Positions 1-5,255 of a stretch of 5,556 nt of DNA are shown in pieces. The DNA comes from Chitinophagaceae bacterium (GTDB lineage: Bacteria; Bacteroidota; Bacteroidia; Chitinophagales; Chitinophagaceae), in NCBI GenBank assembly GCA_003534175.1, contig DPFD01000134.1, forward strand, positions 1-5,556, read 5' to 3'. A program made the translations under genes and the position numbers. The notes below the pieces were generated by a model. That model searched no databases, was not told the DNA's origin, and saw nothing but the letters and a program-made list of their open reading frames with translations. The number at the start of each line of letters is the position of its first letter. The first letter of the stretch is position 1.

Positions 1-1634
1 AGTGCCTGTATCAATTTGTGATTATCGCGCTGATGCAAACCGATGCTGGGCTCATCCAGTATATACGTTACGCCCTGCAACTGCGAACCAATTTGTGTTG
101 CCAGCCGAATGCGCTGATACTCTCCGCCGCTTAAGCTGCGGGAAGGCCTCGACAAGGTGAGGTAATTCAGGCCCACATTCAGCAAAAAGCTCAATCGCTC
201 ACGAATTTCTTTCAGCACATCACGGGCAATGGCATTTTGTTTGGAGGATAAAGCTTTTTCAATGCCGTTAAACCAATGATACAGCTGATCAATATCCATA
301 TCACTCAGTTCGGCGATGTGCTTATCATGTACCTTGAACCATAAACTTTCATTTTTCAACCGTGTGCCGTTACAGGTGCTGCAGGTGTTCATCACCATAA
401 CCTTTTCAGCCCACTGGCGTACCCCTTCGCCTGCAGAGGGAGAAGCAAACCATCTTTTCAACATGGGCACAATACCTTCATAATTCGAAGCATACATGGT
501 GCCTGAAAGCTCCTCATTCATATCCACCTCCAGGGTGCCACCCGATTCATTCCCATACAGGATGATGTTCATTGACTTTTCATTCAGCTCACGAATGGGC
601 GTATCCAGATTGATTTTATACTTTTTGGCAACCTCTTTAATTTGTTTAAACACATATGCTTCGCGCTCTTCTCCCAGGGGTTTTAAGCCGCCCTCATTCA
701 AAGACTTAGAATCATCGGGAATGAGTTCATGCATGTCAATGGTATACATGGTACCCAGGCCCCGGCAGGCGGGACAGGCGCCATACGGCGAGTTGAAAGA
801 AAATGCGTTGGGAGAAGGCTCTTCATAACTGATGCCTGAATCAAGACACATCAACTGTTTACTGAACTGAACCACTTTATCGGTGTCGTGCAGGAGAATA
901 AACAGCAGTCCTTTACCCAGTTGCAATGTTTGCTGCACACTCTTACTGAGCCGCACTTTCATATCAGGATTCACTTCCAGCCGGTCAACTACAATTTCAA
1001 TTTCATGGATCTTATATCGGTCAACCTGCATTTTAGGAATCAGGTCGGTAACCACACCGTCTATACGCGCTTTCACAAACCCTTTCTTTCTGATCTCTTC
1101 AAACAATTCACGATAATGCCCTTTTCGTCCGCGGATTACAGGCGCCAGTATAGAAATCTTTTTGCCTTTGTATTTTTCGAAAATGGTAGCAACAATTTCC
1201 TCTTCGCTAAAGCGAACCATTTTTTTTCCGGTATTGTAGCTATAGGCATCAGAGGCGCGGGCAAACAACAAACGCAGGAAATCATAAATTTCGGTGATGG
1301 TGCCCACGGTACTCCGCGGATTTTTATTGGTAGTTTTTTGTTCGATGGAAATCACGGGAGAGAGACCGGTAATCTTATCAACATCCGGCCTTTCCATATC
1401 ACCGATAAACTGACGGGCATAGGCAGAGAAGCTCTCCATATACCGCCGCTGACCTTCATTATAGATAGTATCAAACGCCAGTGACGATTTACCGCTTCCG
1501 CTTACACCGGTAAATACCACCAGTTTATTTTTTGGAATGGCAATGTCAATATTTTTGAGGTTATGTTCACGGGCGCCGGACACCACAATACAATCCTGAT
1601 TTTCTTCCTCTTTAACTTTTTTACTTCGGGCCAT
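1..1634 (-). CDS. uvrA: UvrA, excinuclease ABC subunit A (N-terminal 544 codons; C-terminus off the left edge)
   Basis: DNA-damage-recognition ATPase of nucleotide excision repair; it dimerises, scans DNA and loads UvrB in the cytoplasm. The frame is open without interruption from ATG 1634 to the window edge, about 544 of the roughly 940 residues usual for the family. Visible landmarks in order: Walker A GVSGSGKSS at residues 43-51, followed by the family stretch FDTIYNEGQRRYMESFSAYA; an insertion region containing the UvrB-contact domain (about 130-250); a zinc-finger segment with C263 and the pair C287/C290 (CPAC); a second CxxC at C418/C421 (CSTCNGTR); ABC signature LSGGE at 501-505; and Walker B ILDEPSIGLH with D527/E528. 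The second ABC half is missing only because the window ends. Oddity: the first zinc pair reads C263-L-D-S266, so one cysteine is replaced. It has its own promoter box 15 bases upstream and is divergent from the lipoprotein gene at 1755. Identity is secure. Confidence 0.97.
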   Translation of the reverse strand, partial: MARSKKVKEEENQDCIVVSGAREHNLKNIDIAIPKNKLVVFTGVSGSGKSSLAFDTIYNEGQRRYMESFSAYARQFIGDMERPDVDKITGLSPVISIEQKTTNKNPRSTVGTITEIYDFLRLLFARASDAYSYNTGKKMVRFSEEEIVATIFEKYKGKKISILAPVIRGRKGHYRELFEEIRKKGFVKARIDGVVTDLIPKMQVDRYKIHEIEIVVDRLEVNPDMKVRLSKSVQQTLQLGKGLLFILLHDTDKVVQFSKQLMCLDSGISYEEPSPNAFSFNSPYGACPACRGLGTMYTIDMHELIPDDSKSLNEGGLKPLGEEREAYVFKQIKEVAKKYKINLDTPIRELNEKSMNIILYGNESGGTLEVDMNEELSGTMYASNYEGIVPMLKRWFASPSAGEGVRQWAEKVMVMNTCSTCNGTRLKNESLWFKVHDKHIAELSDMDIDQLYHWFNGIEKALSSKQNAIARDVLKEIRERLSFLLNVGLNYLTLSRPSRSLSGGEYQRIRLATQIGSQLQGVTYILDEPSIGLHQRDNHKLIQA

Positions 1635-1649
1635 ACGGTAGATTGTTTG

Positions 1650-1657
1650 CAAAGATA
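1650..1657 (-). promoter_or_regulatory. Bacteroidota-type -7 box for uvrA (TATCTTTG)
   Basis: Read on the minus strand this is TATCTTTG, a perfect match to the TAnnTTTG -7 consensus of Bacteroidota housekeeping sigma factors. It lies 15 bases upstream of the uvrA ATG, which would give a 5' leader of only about ten bases. I could not find a convincing TTG -33 element at the usual spacing, and no SOS-like operator is obvious, so regulation by damage is not indicated by the sequence. Confidence 0.6.
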
Positions 1658-1729
1658 CAAAGGGGAATGGCTCACCCCTCACTGATTATAAAAGCAGATG
1701 TTGGCCGTAAGTGTTCAGGCAATAACCCT

Positions 1730-1737
1730 TAAATTTG
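1730..1737 (+). promoter_or_regulatory. Candidate -7 box for the lipoprotein gene at 1755 (TAAATTTG)
   Basis: TAAATTTG matches TAnnTTTG exactly and ends 17 bases before the ATG at 1755. The nearest TTG (1701-1703) is 26 bases upstream, longer than the usual spacing, so the -33 element is not convincing. The AT-rich setting makes a chance match possible, but placement relative to the start resembles that of the other genes here. Confidence 0.45.
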
Positions 1738-1754
1738 CGCCATAAACGTTATAT

Positions 1755-2192
1755 ATGATACAGAAAATCCGTAAAATGTTTTTACCCGCGCTGATAGCAA
1801 TAATTGTAACCGGTGCAACGTCTTGCGCCCCTGCCACCCGTACCCTAGCTGTGGAAGAAGGCTGGGAGTTGATTGGGGAGGAGAAAGCTAATTTTGTAAA
1901 AGACAAGGATGAAATTATGGTGAATTCCACCAGTTTATTTACCGACATCCGCATTAAGGTTGAAAATAAGAAACTGATCTTACACAACTTTAAGGTGGTG
2001 TATCCCAATGGCGATAAAATGCAACCCGCCATGCCTTCCGTGCTGAATCCGAATCAATACAGTTCTGTGATTCATCTTTCACCAACCGGAAAACAACTCC
2101 GCAGTGTGGAATTCAAATATCGTTCAACCGGTAATATCCTGAAAGGACGCGGCCGCGTGCTGATTTTCGGAAAAAGATACACCGGATATTAA
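1755..2192 (+). CDS. Small predicted lipoprotein of unknown function (DUF2541-like pattern)
   Basis: A 145-residue protein with a lipoprotein signal: Lys/Arg near the N-terminus (K4, R6, K7), a hydrophobic stretch (about 9-21) and a lipobox ending ATSC with the lipidated cysteine at residue 24. No acidic residues follow the cysteine, so a periplasm-facing anchor is more likely than surface display (inference). The mature part (about 120 residues) looks all-beta: WELIGEEKANFVKDKDEI, then alternating hydrophobic strands (IRIKVENKKLILHNFKVVY), an NGD turn, and a C-terminal LRSVEFKYRS...GRVLIFGKR segment. This resembles the general pattern of DUF2541-type domains (start W-x-x-[IL]-G, an asp-rich turn, and a final basic R-x-V-x-F-x-Y strand pair), but this is pattern memory, not a search. 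The ATG at 1755 is preferred over ATG 1776 because the shorter form loses the positive residues of the signal. It is a single gene, ending before a strong terminator; its partner and substrate are unknown. Confidence 0.82.
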   Translation: MIQKIRKMFLPALIAIIVTGATSCAPATRTLAVEEGWELIGEEKANFVKDKDEIMVNSTSLFTDIRIKVENKKLILHNFKVVYPNGDKMQPAMPSVLNPNQYSSVIHLSPTGKQLRSVEFKYRSTGNILKGRGRVLIFGKRYTGY

Positions 2193-2216
2193 CTTCGTTC
2201 AACATGAACTTAAATG

Positions 2217-2248
2217 AAAAGCTCCCGCAATATTGCAGGAGCTTTTTT
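2217..2248. terminator. Bidirectional intrinsic terminator between convergent genes
   Basis: Perfect 9-bp stem AAAAGCTCC (2217-2225) paired with GGAGCTTTT (2238-2246), continued past one C/A mismatch by an inner GCA/TGC pairing around an ATAT loop. The plus strand ends in six T (2243-2248), and the A-run at 2217-2220 gives a shorter U-run in the other direction. It lies 24 bases after the stop of the plus-strand lipoprotein and 19 bases beyond the stop of the minus-strand DUF4476 gene, so it can serve both. Confidence 0.88.
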
Positions 2249-2267
2249 CATGATTGTATCACAAGAT

Positions 2268-3419
2268 TTATTCCTGTGTGCGGGATTGATAGAACTTTTT
2301 AAACGTGGCAATTTGATCCGCCCCGGTGAAAAGTTTTTCCAACCGCTGATAGTTGTTTTTATCAATAGTGAAGCCGTAGGCGTACTGAACAAACTCCAGC
2401 TTCATTTTTTCGTCGGTGATTAAAGCAGACACATCTGAAATCTGACTCACCAGTAAACAATTGGCGGCGGCCATTTCCTTTGCTTTTGCCAATTTCTGTT
2501 TATCGGTTTTGGCATCCTCCACTGATTTCCGGGCATTCAAAAAATCAGCCTTCATCATGGGCCAGTCGTTGCATTTTTTGGAAGGATAGGCTTCGGCTTT
2601 GTCTTCCTTTTTAACCTCAGCTTTTGCTTCTTTTGCAGCTGCAGGTTTTACTTCTTTTTTAACTACCGGTGCTGCTTCACTTTTCACTTCCTTTTTAACC
2701 TCAGCCTTGGCTTCTTTTGCAGCTGCAGGTTTTACTTCTTTTTTAGCGGCCGGTGCTGTTTCACTTTTCACTTCCTTTTTAACCTCAGCCTTATCTGCAA
2801 CGCTTACATTTTTGGGTTTCTCCTTAGCGGCTTCAGGCTGATTGATTTCTTTTTGGGGTGTGGGAGTTTCTGCTTTTTTCGCGGGAGCTTTAGTTTCTGG
2901 TGCTTTGGTATTTGGCACACTCACGGTGGCGCCTTTCACATTGGTTAAGATGGAGTTTTCTTCACGCTTACCTTCCGGTGTTTTATCCGTTTCTGATGCC
3001 GGATTCATTTCAGATGCCGGTTCATTATCCTGTCTGTTGAAATAAATCACTTTCATTCCTGTTTCCGGTTTATACTGATGGTTGGGTGTTTGCATAGAGA
3101 AAAACACAAAGCGTGCTTTCCCAGATTTATCTTTTCTGATTCTATATGTTGCATCACTCATTTTAAAGTTATCATCCATGAGGTACAATCGTTTGGTGAT
3201 GGCCTGTATAGCAGAACTTTTAAAATCTGCTTTTACTGTGTAGTATTCACCAGACAAGCCATCCAAACGGATTTTTGTAACCGCTGTATCATTCATTTTT
3301 TGTCCGTTCAGGTACAGGTAGAACGGATCACCTTGTTCTGACACTATAATCAGTGAACCGGTAGGTTGTGCGTAAGAAAAAACAGGGAGCAGTAATAAAA
3401 GCAATATCCTAAGCATCAT
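2268..3419 (-). CDS. Exported DUF4476-domain protein with Lys/Ala/Glu-rich repeat linker
   Basis: A 383-residue exported protein of unknown function. The signal peptide MMLRILLLLLLPVFSYA is followed by Q18, a typical Bacteroidota cleavage context. There are three parts. (1) Residues about 18-120 are a beta-rich N-terminal domain (GSLIIVSEQGDPFYLYLNGQK, GEYYTVKADF, ATYRIRKDKSGKARFVFFSMQ), a type often found in front of DUF4476. (2) Residues about 135-280 are a low-complexity Lys/Ala/Glu/Pro linker with an in-frame 28-residue tandem repeat at about 210-272. (3) Residues 281-383 are a helical domain (CNDWPMMKADF, AKTDKQKLAKAKEMAAANCLLVSQI, LEFVQYAYGFTIDKNNYQRL), which I read as DUF4476. The frame continues upstream to an ATG at 3446, but a TATATTTG -7 box sits inside that extension and the extra residues (MYICIKLYI) would spoil the signal peptide, so the start is ATG 3419 or the adjacent ATG 3416. 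It is probably periplasmic. Confidence 0.88.
   Translation of the reverse strand: MMLRILLLLLLPVFSYAQPTGSLIIVSEQGDPFYLYLNGQKMNDTAVTKIRLDGLSGEYYTVKADFKSSAIQAITKRLYLMDDNFKMSDATYRIRKDKSGKARFVFFSMQTPNHQYKPETGMKVIYFNRQDNEPASEMNPASETDKTPEGKREENSILTNVKGATVSVPNTKAPETKAPAKKAETPTPQKEINQPEAAKEKPKNVSVADKAEVKKEVKSETAPAAKKEVKPAAAKEAKAEVKKEVKSEAAPVVKKEVKPAAAKEAKAEVKKEDKAEAYPSKKCNDWPMMKADFLNARKSVEDAKTDKQKLAKAKEMAAANCLLVSQISDVSALITDEKMKLEFVQYAYGFTIDKNNYQRLEKLFTGADQIATFKKFYQSRTQE
2603..2792 (-). repeat. 84-bp in-frame tandem repeat (about 2.25 copies) in the DUF4476 gene
   Basis: The block starting CTTCCTTTTTAACCTCAG on the plus strand recurs at 2603, 2687 and 2771, exactly 84 bp apart. Two full copies and a 22-bp third one are visible, with only a few base differences. 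As 84 is 28 codons, the repeat keeps frame and encodes KAEVKKEVKSE(T/A)AP(A/V)(A/V)KKEVKPAAAKEA twice, then KAEVKKEDKAE. The period suggests duplication by slippage or unequal recombination. Confidence 0.9.
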
Positions 3420-3435
3420 AATGTACAATTTGATG

Positions 3436-3443
3436 CAAATATA
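3436..3443 (-). promoter_or_regulatory. -7 box for the DUF4476 gene (TATATTTG)
   Basis: On the minus strand this reads TATATTTG, a perfect TAnnTTTG match and identical to the box in front of the NlpC/P60 gene. It lies 16 bases upstream of ATG 3419 and inside the N-terminal extension of the longest open frame, which argues for the downstream start. No clear -33 TTG was found. Confidence 0.6.
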
Positions 3444-3490
3444 CATTCATTTCACCGGCTGCTTTTGGGGTGAATGCAGTGGGGTGACAG

Positions 3491-4051
3491 TCAGGGAAAT
3501 ATGCGGATAATTTTCACAAATCTTTCCAGAAAATAGGCGTTCATGCCTGTTATAGAAACTCCTCGGTTCCCTCCGGAAGCGGAATGAATAAATTTCAGAA
3601 CGCCCTTTTTATTTTCTGTAATTATGCCCATGTGCCCTACTACGCCACTGTGGGGGTTGCTGCCCGTGAAAAGGATCAGGTCTCCGCGTCGGCTATCGAG
3701 CGAACTTACCTGCCGGCCGGCATTGGTAAAATCTTTTGATATGCGTGGCACCTTGATGTTGTATTTATTAAATACATATCCAATGAAACCCGAACAATCC
3801 ATGCCCTTGATGCTCATCCCGCCATATTTATACGGAACGCCCACCAATCCTTCCGCGAATGTTACCAGTTCATCCGGATCCACCGAACGGGTGTTGATTT
3901 GAACAGGTTTTACGTTTCCTTTCAAACGCACCTGACTTTTAATGGCAGTATGGGGTTTATTGACAGGTTTACTGCCGGATGATTTTCGTGAGCCGGCACA
4001 GGAAGCCAGCAACAGGGCGATGGACAATAAGAACAACCATGGTTTCATCAT
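3491..4051 (-). CDS. NlpC/P60-family lipoprotein, probable peptidoglycan endopeptidase
   Basis: A 186-residue lipoprotein with a C-terminal NlpC/P60 cysteine-peptidase domain; such enzymes cut the stem peptide of peptidoglycan, usually between D-Glu and the diamino acid. The signal MMKPWLFLLSIALLLASC has a canonical lipobox (LASC), with lipidated C18. A Ser/Lys-rich linker spans about 19-55 and the domain about 58-186. The catalytic cysteine is C86 in MDCSGF, the catalytic histidine H140 in VGHMGII, and the third polar residue is likely H156 in FIHSAS; the conserved RRGDLILF is at 121-128. Length and order match Spr/MepS-like single-domain enzymes, so the catalytic set is intact. Two adjacent ATGs (4051 and 4048) are possible; either gives the same signal peptide. 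It has its own promoter box six bases upstream, so the transcript may be leaderless. The substrate bond is inferred from the family only. Confidence 0.93.
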   Translation of the reverse strand: MMKPWLFLLSIALLLASCAGSRKSSGSKPVNKPHTAIKSQVRLKGNVKPVQINTRSVDPDELVTFAEGLVGVPYKYGGMSIKGMDCSGFIGYVFNKYNIKVPRISKDFTNAGRQVSSLDSRRGDLILFTGSNPHSGVVGHMGIITENKKGVLKFIHSASGGNRGVSITGMNAYFLERFVKIIRIFP

Positions 4052-4057
4052 AGGCTA

Positions 4058-4065
4058 CAAATATA
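4058..4065 (-). promoter_or_regulatory. -7 box for the NlpC/P60 gene (TATATTTG)
   Basis: Minus-strand TATATTTG, a perfect TAnnTTTG match. Only six bases separate its last G from the first ATG, so the transcription start should fall on or beside the initiation codon. The 74-bp gap to the upstream isomerase gene shows no convincing terminator, so some read-through is possible. Confidence 0.55.
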
Positions 4066-4125
4066 CATTTTATATCTTCGTGTGTTCGTAACTGTTAGTT
4101 ATAACTTATCCTGCATCCCATCTGC

Positions 4126-4722
4126 TTACAGCACAATTACTTTTCTGATTTGAACGGGCTTCACCAGCCGGTCTCCCCGGGCAGGCAGATTGTGAATTTT
4201 TTTCACCGTTTTCATTCCCTCGATTACTTTACCGAACGCAGCCATACCGAGGCTGTCGGCGGTACCTCTACGTCCGTAATCCAGCGGGGTTTGATCTCCC
4301 ACACAAATAAAAAACTCGCCGGTGGCACTGCCCGGAGTAGTTCGTGCCATAGATACCGTACCGTCGGTATGGGTTAAACTTGTGGTACCGGTATGCTCAT
4401 GTGGAATAGACGGTATCTCCACCGAGGTGCCATGTACACCGCCCTGGACGATTCCGGTATTGTACGTACCGCCGGGGTCGGATTGCAGCACACGATAAAA
4501 CTGAGCATCCCTGAATTTACCCAGCTTCACCTGTTCTAAAAAATGTTTGGCCGTAACCGGTGCCTGTTTCACATTTAATTCAATATCGATATCCCCTTCG
4601 GTAGTTACCAACCGCACTACAGGCAGGTCACTGGTATTAGAGGCCCGGTTGCAGGAAATCAGTAAGATAAATATCCCACAAAAAAATATGCGTTGAAATA
4701 GGACGTTACTCGATGGTTGCAT
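4126..4722 (-). CDS. Lipoprotein cyclophilin-type peptidyl-prolyl cis-trans isomerase
   Basis: Catalyses cis-trans isomerisation at Xaa-Pro bonds to speed protein folding; the lipoprotein signal places it in the periplasm, membrane-anchored. Starting at ATG 4722 it has 198 residues, with a hydrophobic segment (about 12-20) ending in lipobox LISC (C24). The cyclophilin domain spans about 35-198: VVRLVTTEGDIDIEL, the FYRV motif with the catalytic arginine R77 (human CypA R55), VQGG with Q93 (Q63), SMAR at 124-127, GEFFICVGD at 135-143 with F138 (F113), and AAFGKVIEGM at 161-170. Substitutions: the position of CypA Q111 is E136, and CypA W121 aligns with P146. The frame stays open to 4821, but that would overlap the panD promoter and put about 33 residues before the signal, so ATG 4722 is preferred (ATG 4746 is the other option). 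It is transcribed divergently from panD. Confidence 0.93.
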   Translation of the reverse strand: MQPSSNVLFQRIFFCGIFILLISCNRASNTSDLPVVRLVTTEGDIDIELNVKQAPVTAKHFLEQVKLGKFRDAQFYRVLQSDPGGTYNTGIVQGGVHGTSVEIPSIPHEHTGTTSLTHTDGTVSMARTTPGSATGEFFICVGDQTPLDYGRRGTADSLGMAAFGKVIEGMKTVKKIHNLPARGDRLVKPVQIRKVIVL

Positions 4723-4746
4723 GGGAGCTACAGATTTAAAATTCAT

Positions 4747-4754
4747 CAATAATA
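4747..4754 (-). promoter_or_regulatory. Weak candidate -7 box for the isomerase gene (TATTATTG)
   Basis: The minus strand reads TATTATTG, one mismatch from TAnnTTTG, 24 bases before ATG 4722 and directly abutting ATG 4746. It is the best match I found in the 104-bp divergent region and would favour ATG 4722 as the start. No -33 element is visible, so this is a low-confidence call. Confidence 0.25.
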
Positions 4755-4803
4755 GATGCTTGCCCTCTTCATGAAAAATGCACTTAATTACATTGAATTC
4801 CAT

Positions 4804-4811
4804 GAAATTTG
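4804..4811 (+). promoter_or_regulatory. Candidate -7 box for panD (GAAATTTG)
   Basis: GAAATTTG differs from TAnnTTTG only at the first base. It ends 15 bases before the panD ATG, the same distance as for uvrA. It overlaps the TTG codon at 4809 that could otherwise be taken as the start of the open frame. The nearby TTG at 4793-4795 is too close to be a -33 element. Confidence 0.4.
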
Positions 4812-4826
4812 CAAAAAACACAGGAA

Positions 4827-5174
4827 ATGCAAATACAGGTTTTAAAATCGAAGATACACCGTGCCACCATTACAGAGGCCAATCTGGCGTATGTGGGTAG
4901 TTTAACATTAGACGAAGATCTGATGGATGCTGCCAACCTGATTGAGAATGAAAAAATTCAGGTAGTGAACGTAAACAATGGGGAGCGACTGGAAACCTAT
5001 ATCATTAAGGGAGAGCGGGGCAGCGGGGTGGTTTGTTTGAACGGACCGGCAGCACGCAAAGGAACTGTGGGCGATATCATCATCATCATTTCTTATGCAT
5101 TGATGGACTTTGAAGCAGCCCGAACCTTTCAGCCGCATATTATATTTCCATCAGCGGACAACCGTTTACAATAG
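4827..5174 (+). CDS. panD: Aspartate 1-decarboxylase proenzyme
   Basis: Pyruvoyl-dependent enzyme that decarboxylates L-aspartate to beta-alanine for pantothenate and coenzyme A synthesis; cytoplasmic homotetramer. The proenzyme self-cleaves between G24 and S25, and S25 becomes the pyruvoyl group. With ATG 4827 as start the protein is 115 residues and every landmark falls on the E. coli number: K9, H11, Y22, G24-S25 (YVGS), R54, T57, Y58, N72-G73. This fixes the start: the open frame extends to TTG 4809, but that would shift S25 to 31. The LNGPAARK segment has Pro at 74, where E. coli has Ala; I recall this as common in Bacteroidota. An AGGAA directly abuts the ATG, too close for a standard ribosome binding site. 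No other pan gene is in the window. Confidence 0.97.
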   Translation: MQIQVLKSKIHRATITEANLAYVGSLTLDEDLMDAANLIENEKIQVVNVNNGERLETYIIKGERGSGVVCLNGPAARKGTVGDIIIIISYALMDFEAARTFQPHIIFPSADNRLQ

Positions 5175-5255
5175 GTGGGTAATATATTAACTGATGATAC
5201 AGCCGGCCGAAGCTACATATACACAAATAATATATATGGTATGATTAACCAGTAG
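5175..5255. other. 81-bp AT-rich gap between panD and the next gene
   Basis: The gap holds a perfect 10-bp palindrome TAATATATTA (5180-5189) and an AT-rich run, but no GC-rich hairpin with a T-run and no clear TAnnTTTG box. The next gene may therefore be co-transcribed with panD or have an unrecognised promoter. The in-frame TAG at 5253-5255 directly before the next ATG limits how far upstream that gene can start. Confidence 0.4.

Noticed and set aside
496..828. Plus-strand open frame of 110 codons
   Set aside because: Antisense shadow of uvrA; Ser/Pro-rich composition without any domain or promoter.
888..1484. Plus-strand open frame of 198 codons
   Set aside because: It lies wholly antisense to the conserved uvrA coding sequence, has no recognisable domain, and reads as a shadow of it.
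1715..2032. Minus-strand open frame of 105 codons opposite the small lipoprotein
   Set aside because: It overlaps the lipoprotein whose signal peptide and domain pattern are convincing, and shows no features of its own.
2599..3045. Two plus-strand frames with hydrophobic Phe/Ala/Ser repeats that could look like membrane proteins
   Set aside because: They are the complement of the Lys/Ala/Glu repeat linker of the DUF4476 gene; the repeating pattern is explained by the 84-bp repeat.
3448..3476. Imperfect inverted repeat (CATTTCACC with GGTGAATG, one bulge) after the NlpC/P60 gene, with GGGGTGA repeated at 3467 and 3481
   Set aside because: The loop is long, there is no U-run on the minus strand following the stem, and the direct repeat is only 7 bp; too weak to call a terminator or operator.
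4089..4105. TAACT-GTT-AGTTA hairpin overlapping the palindrome GTTATAAC between the isomerase and NlpC/P60 genes
   Set aside because: The 5-bp AT-rich stem without a U-run is expected by chance in such sequence; not supported as a terminator or binding site.
4723..4821. N-terminal extension of the cyclophilin frame
   Set aside because: It would place about 33 residues before a normal lipoprotein signal peptide and run across the divergent panD promoter region; the ATG at 4722 fits better.
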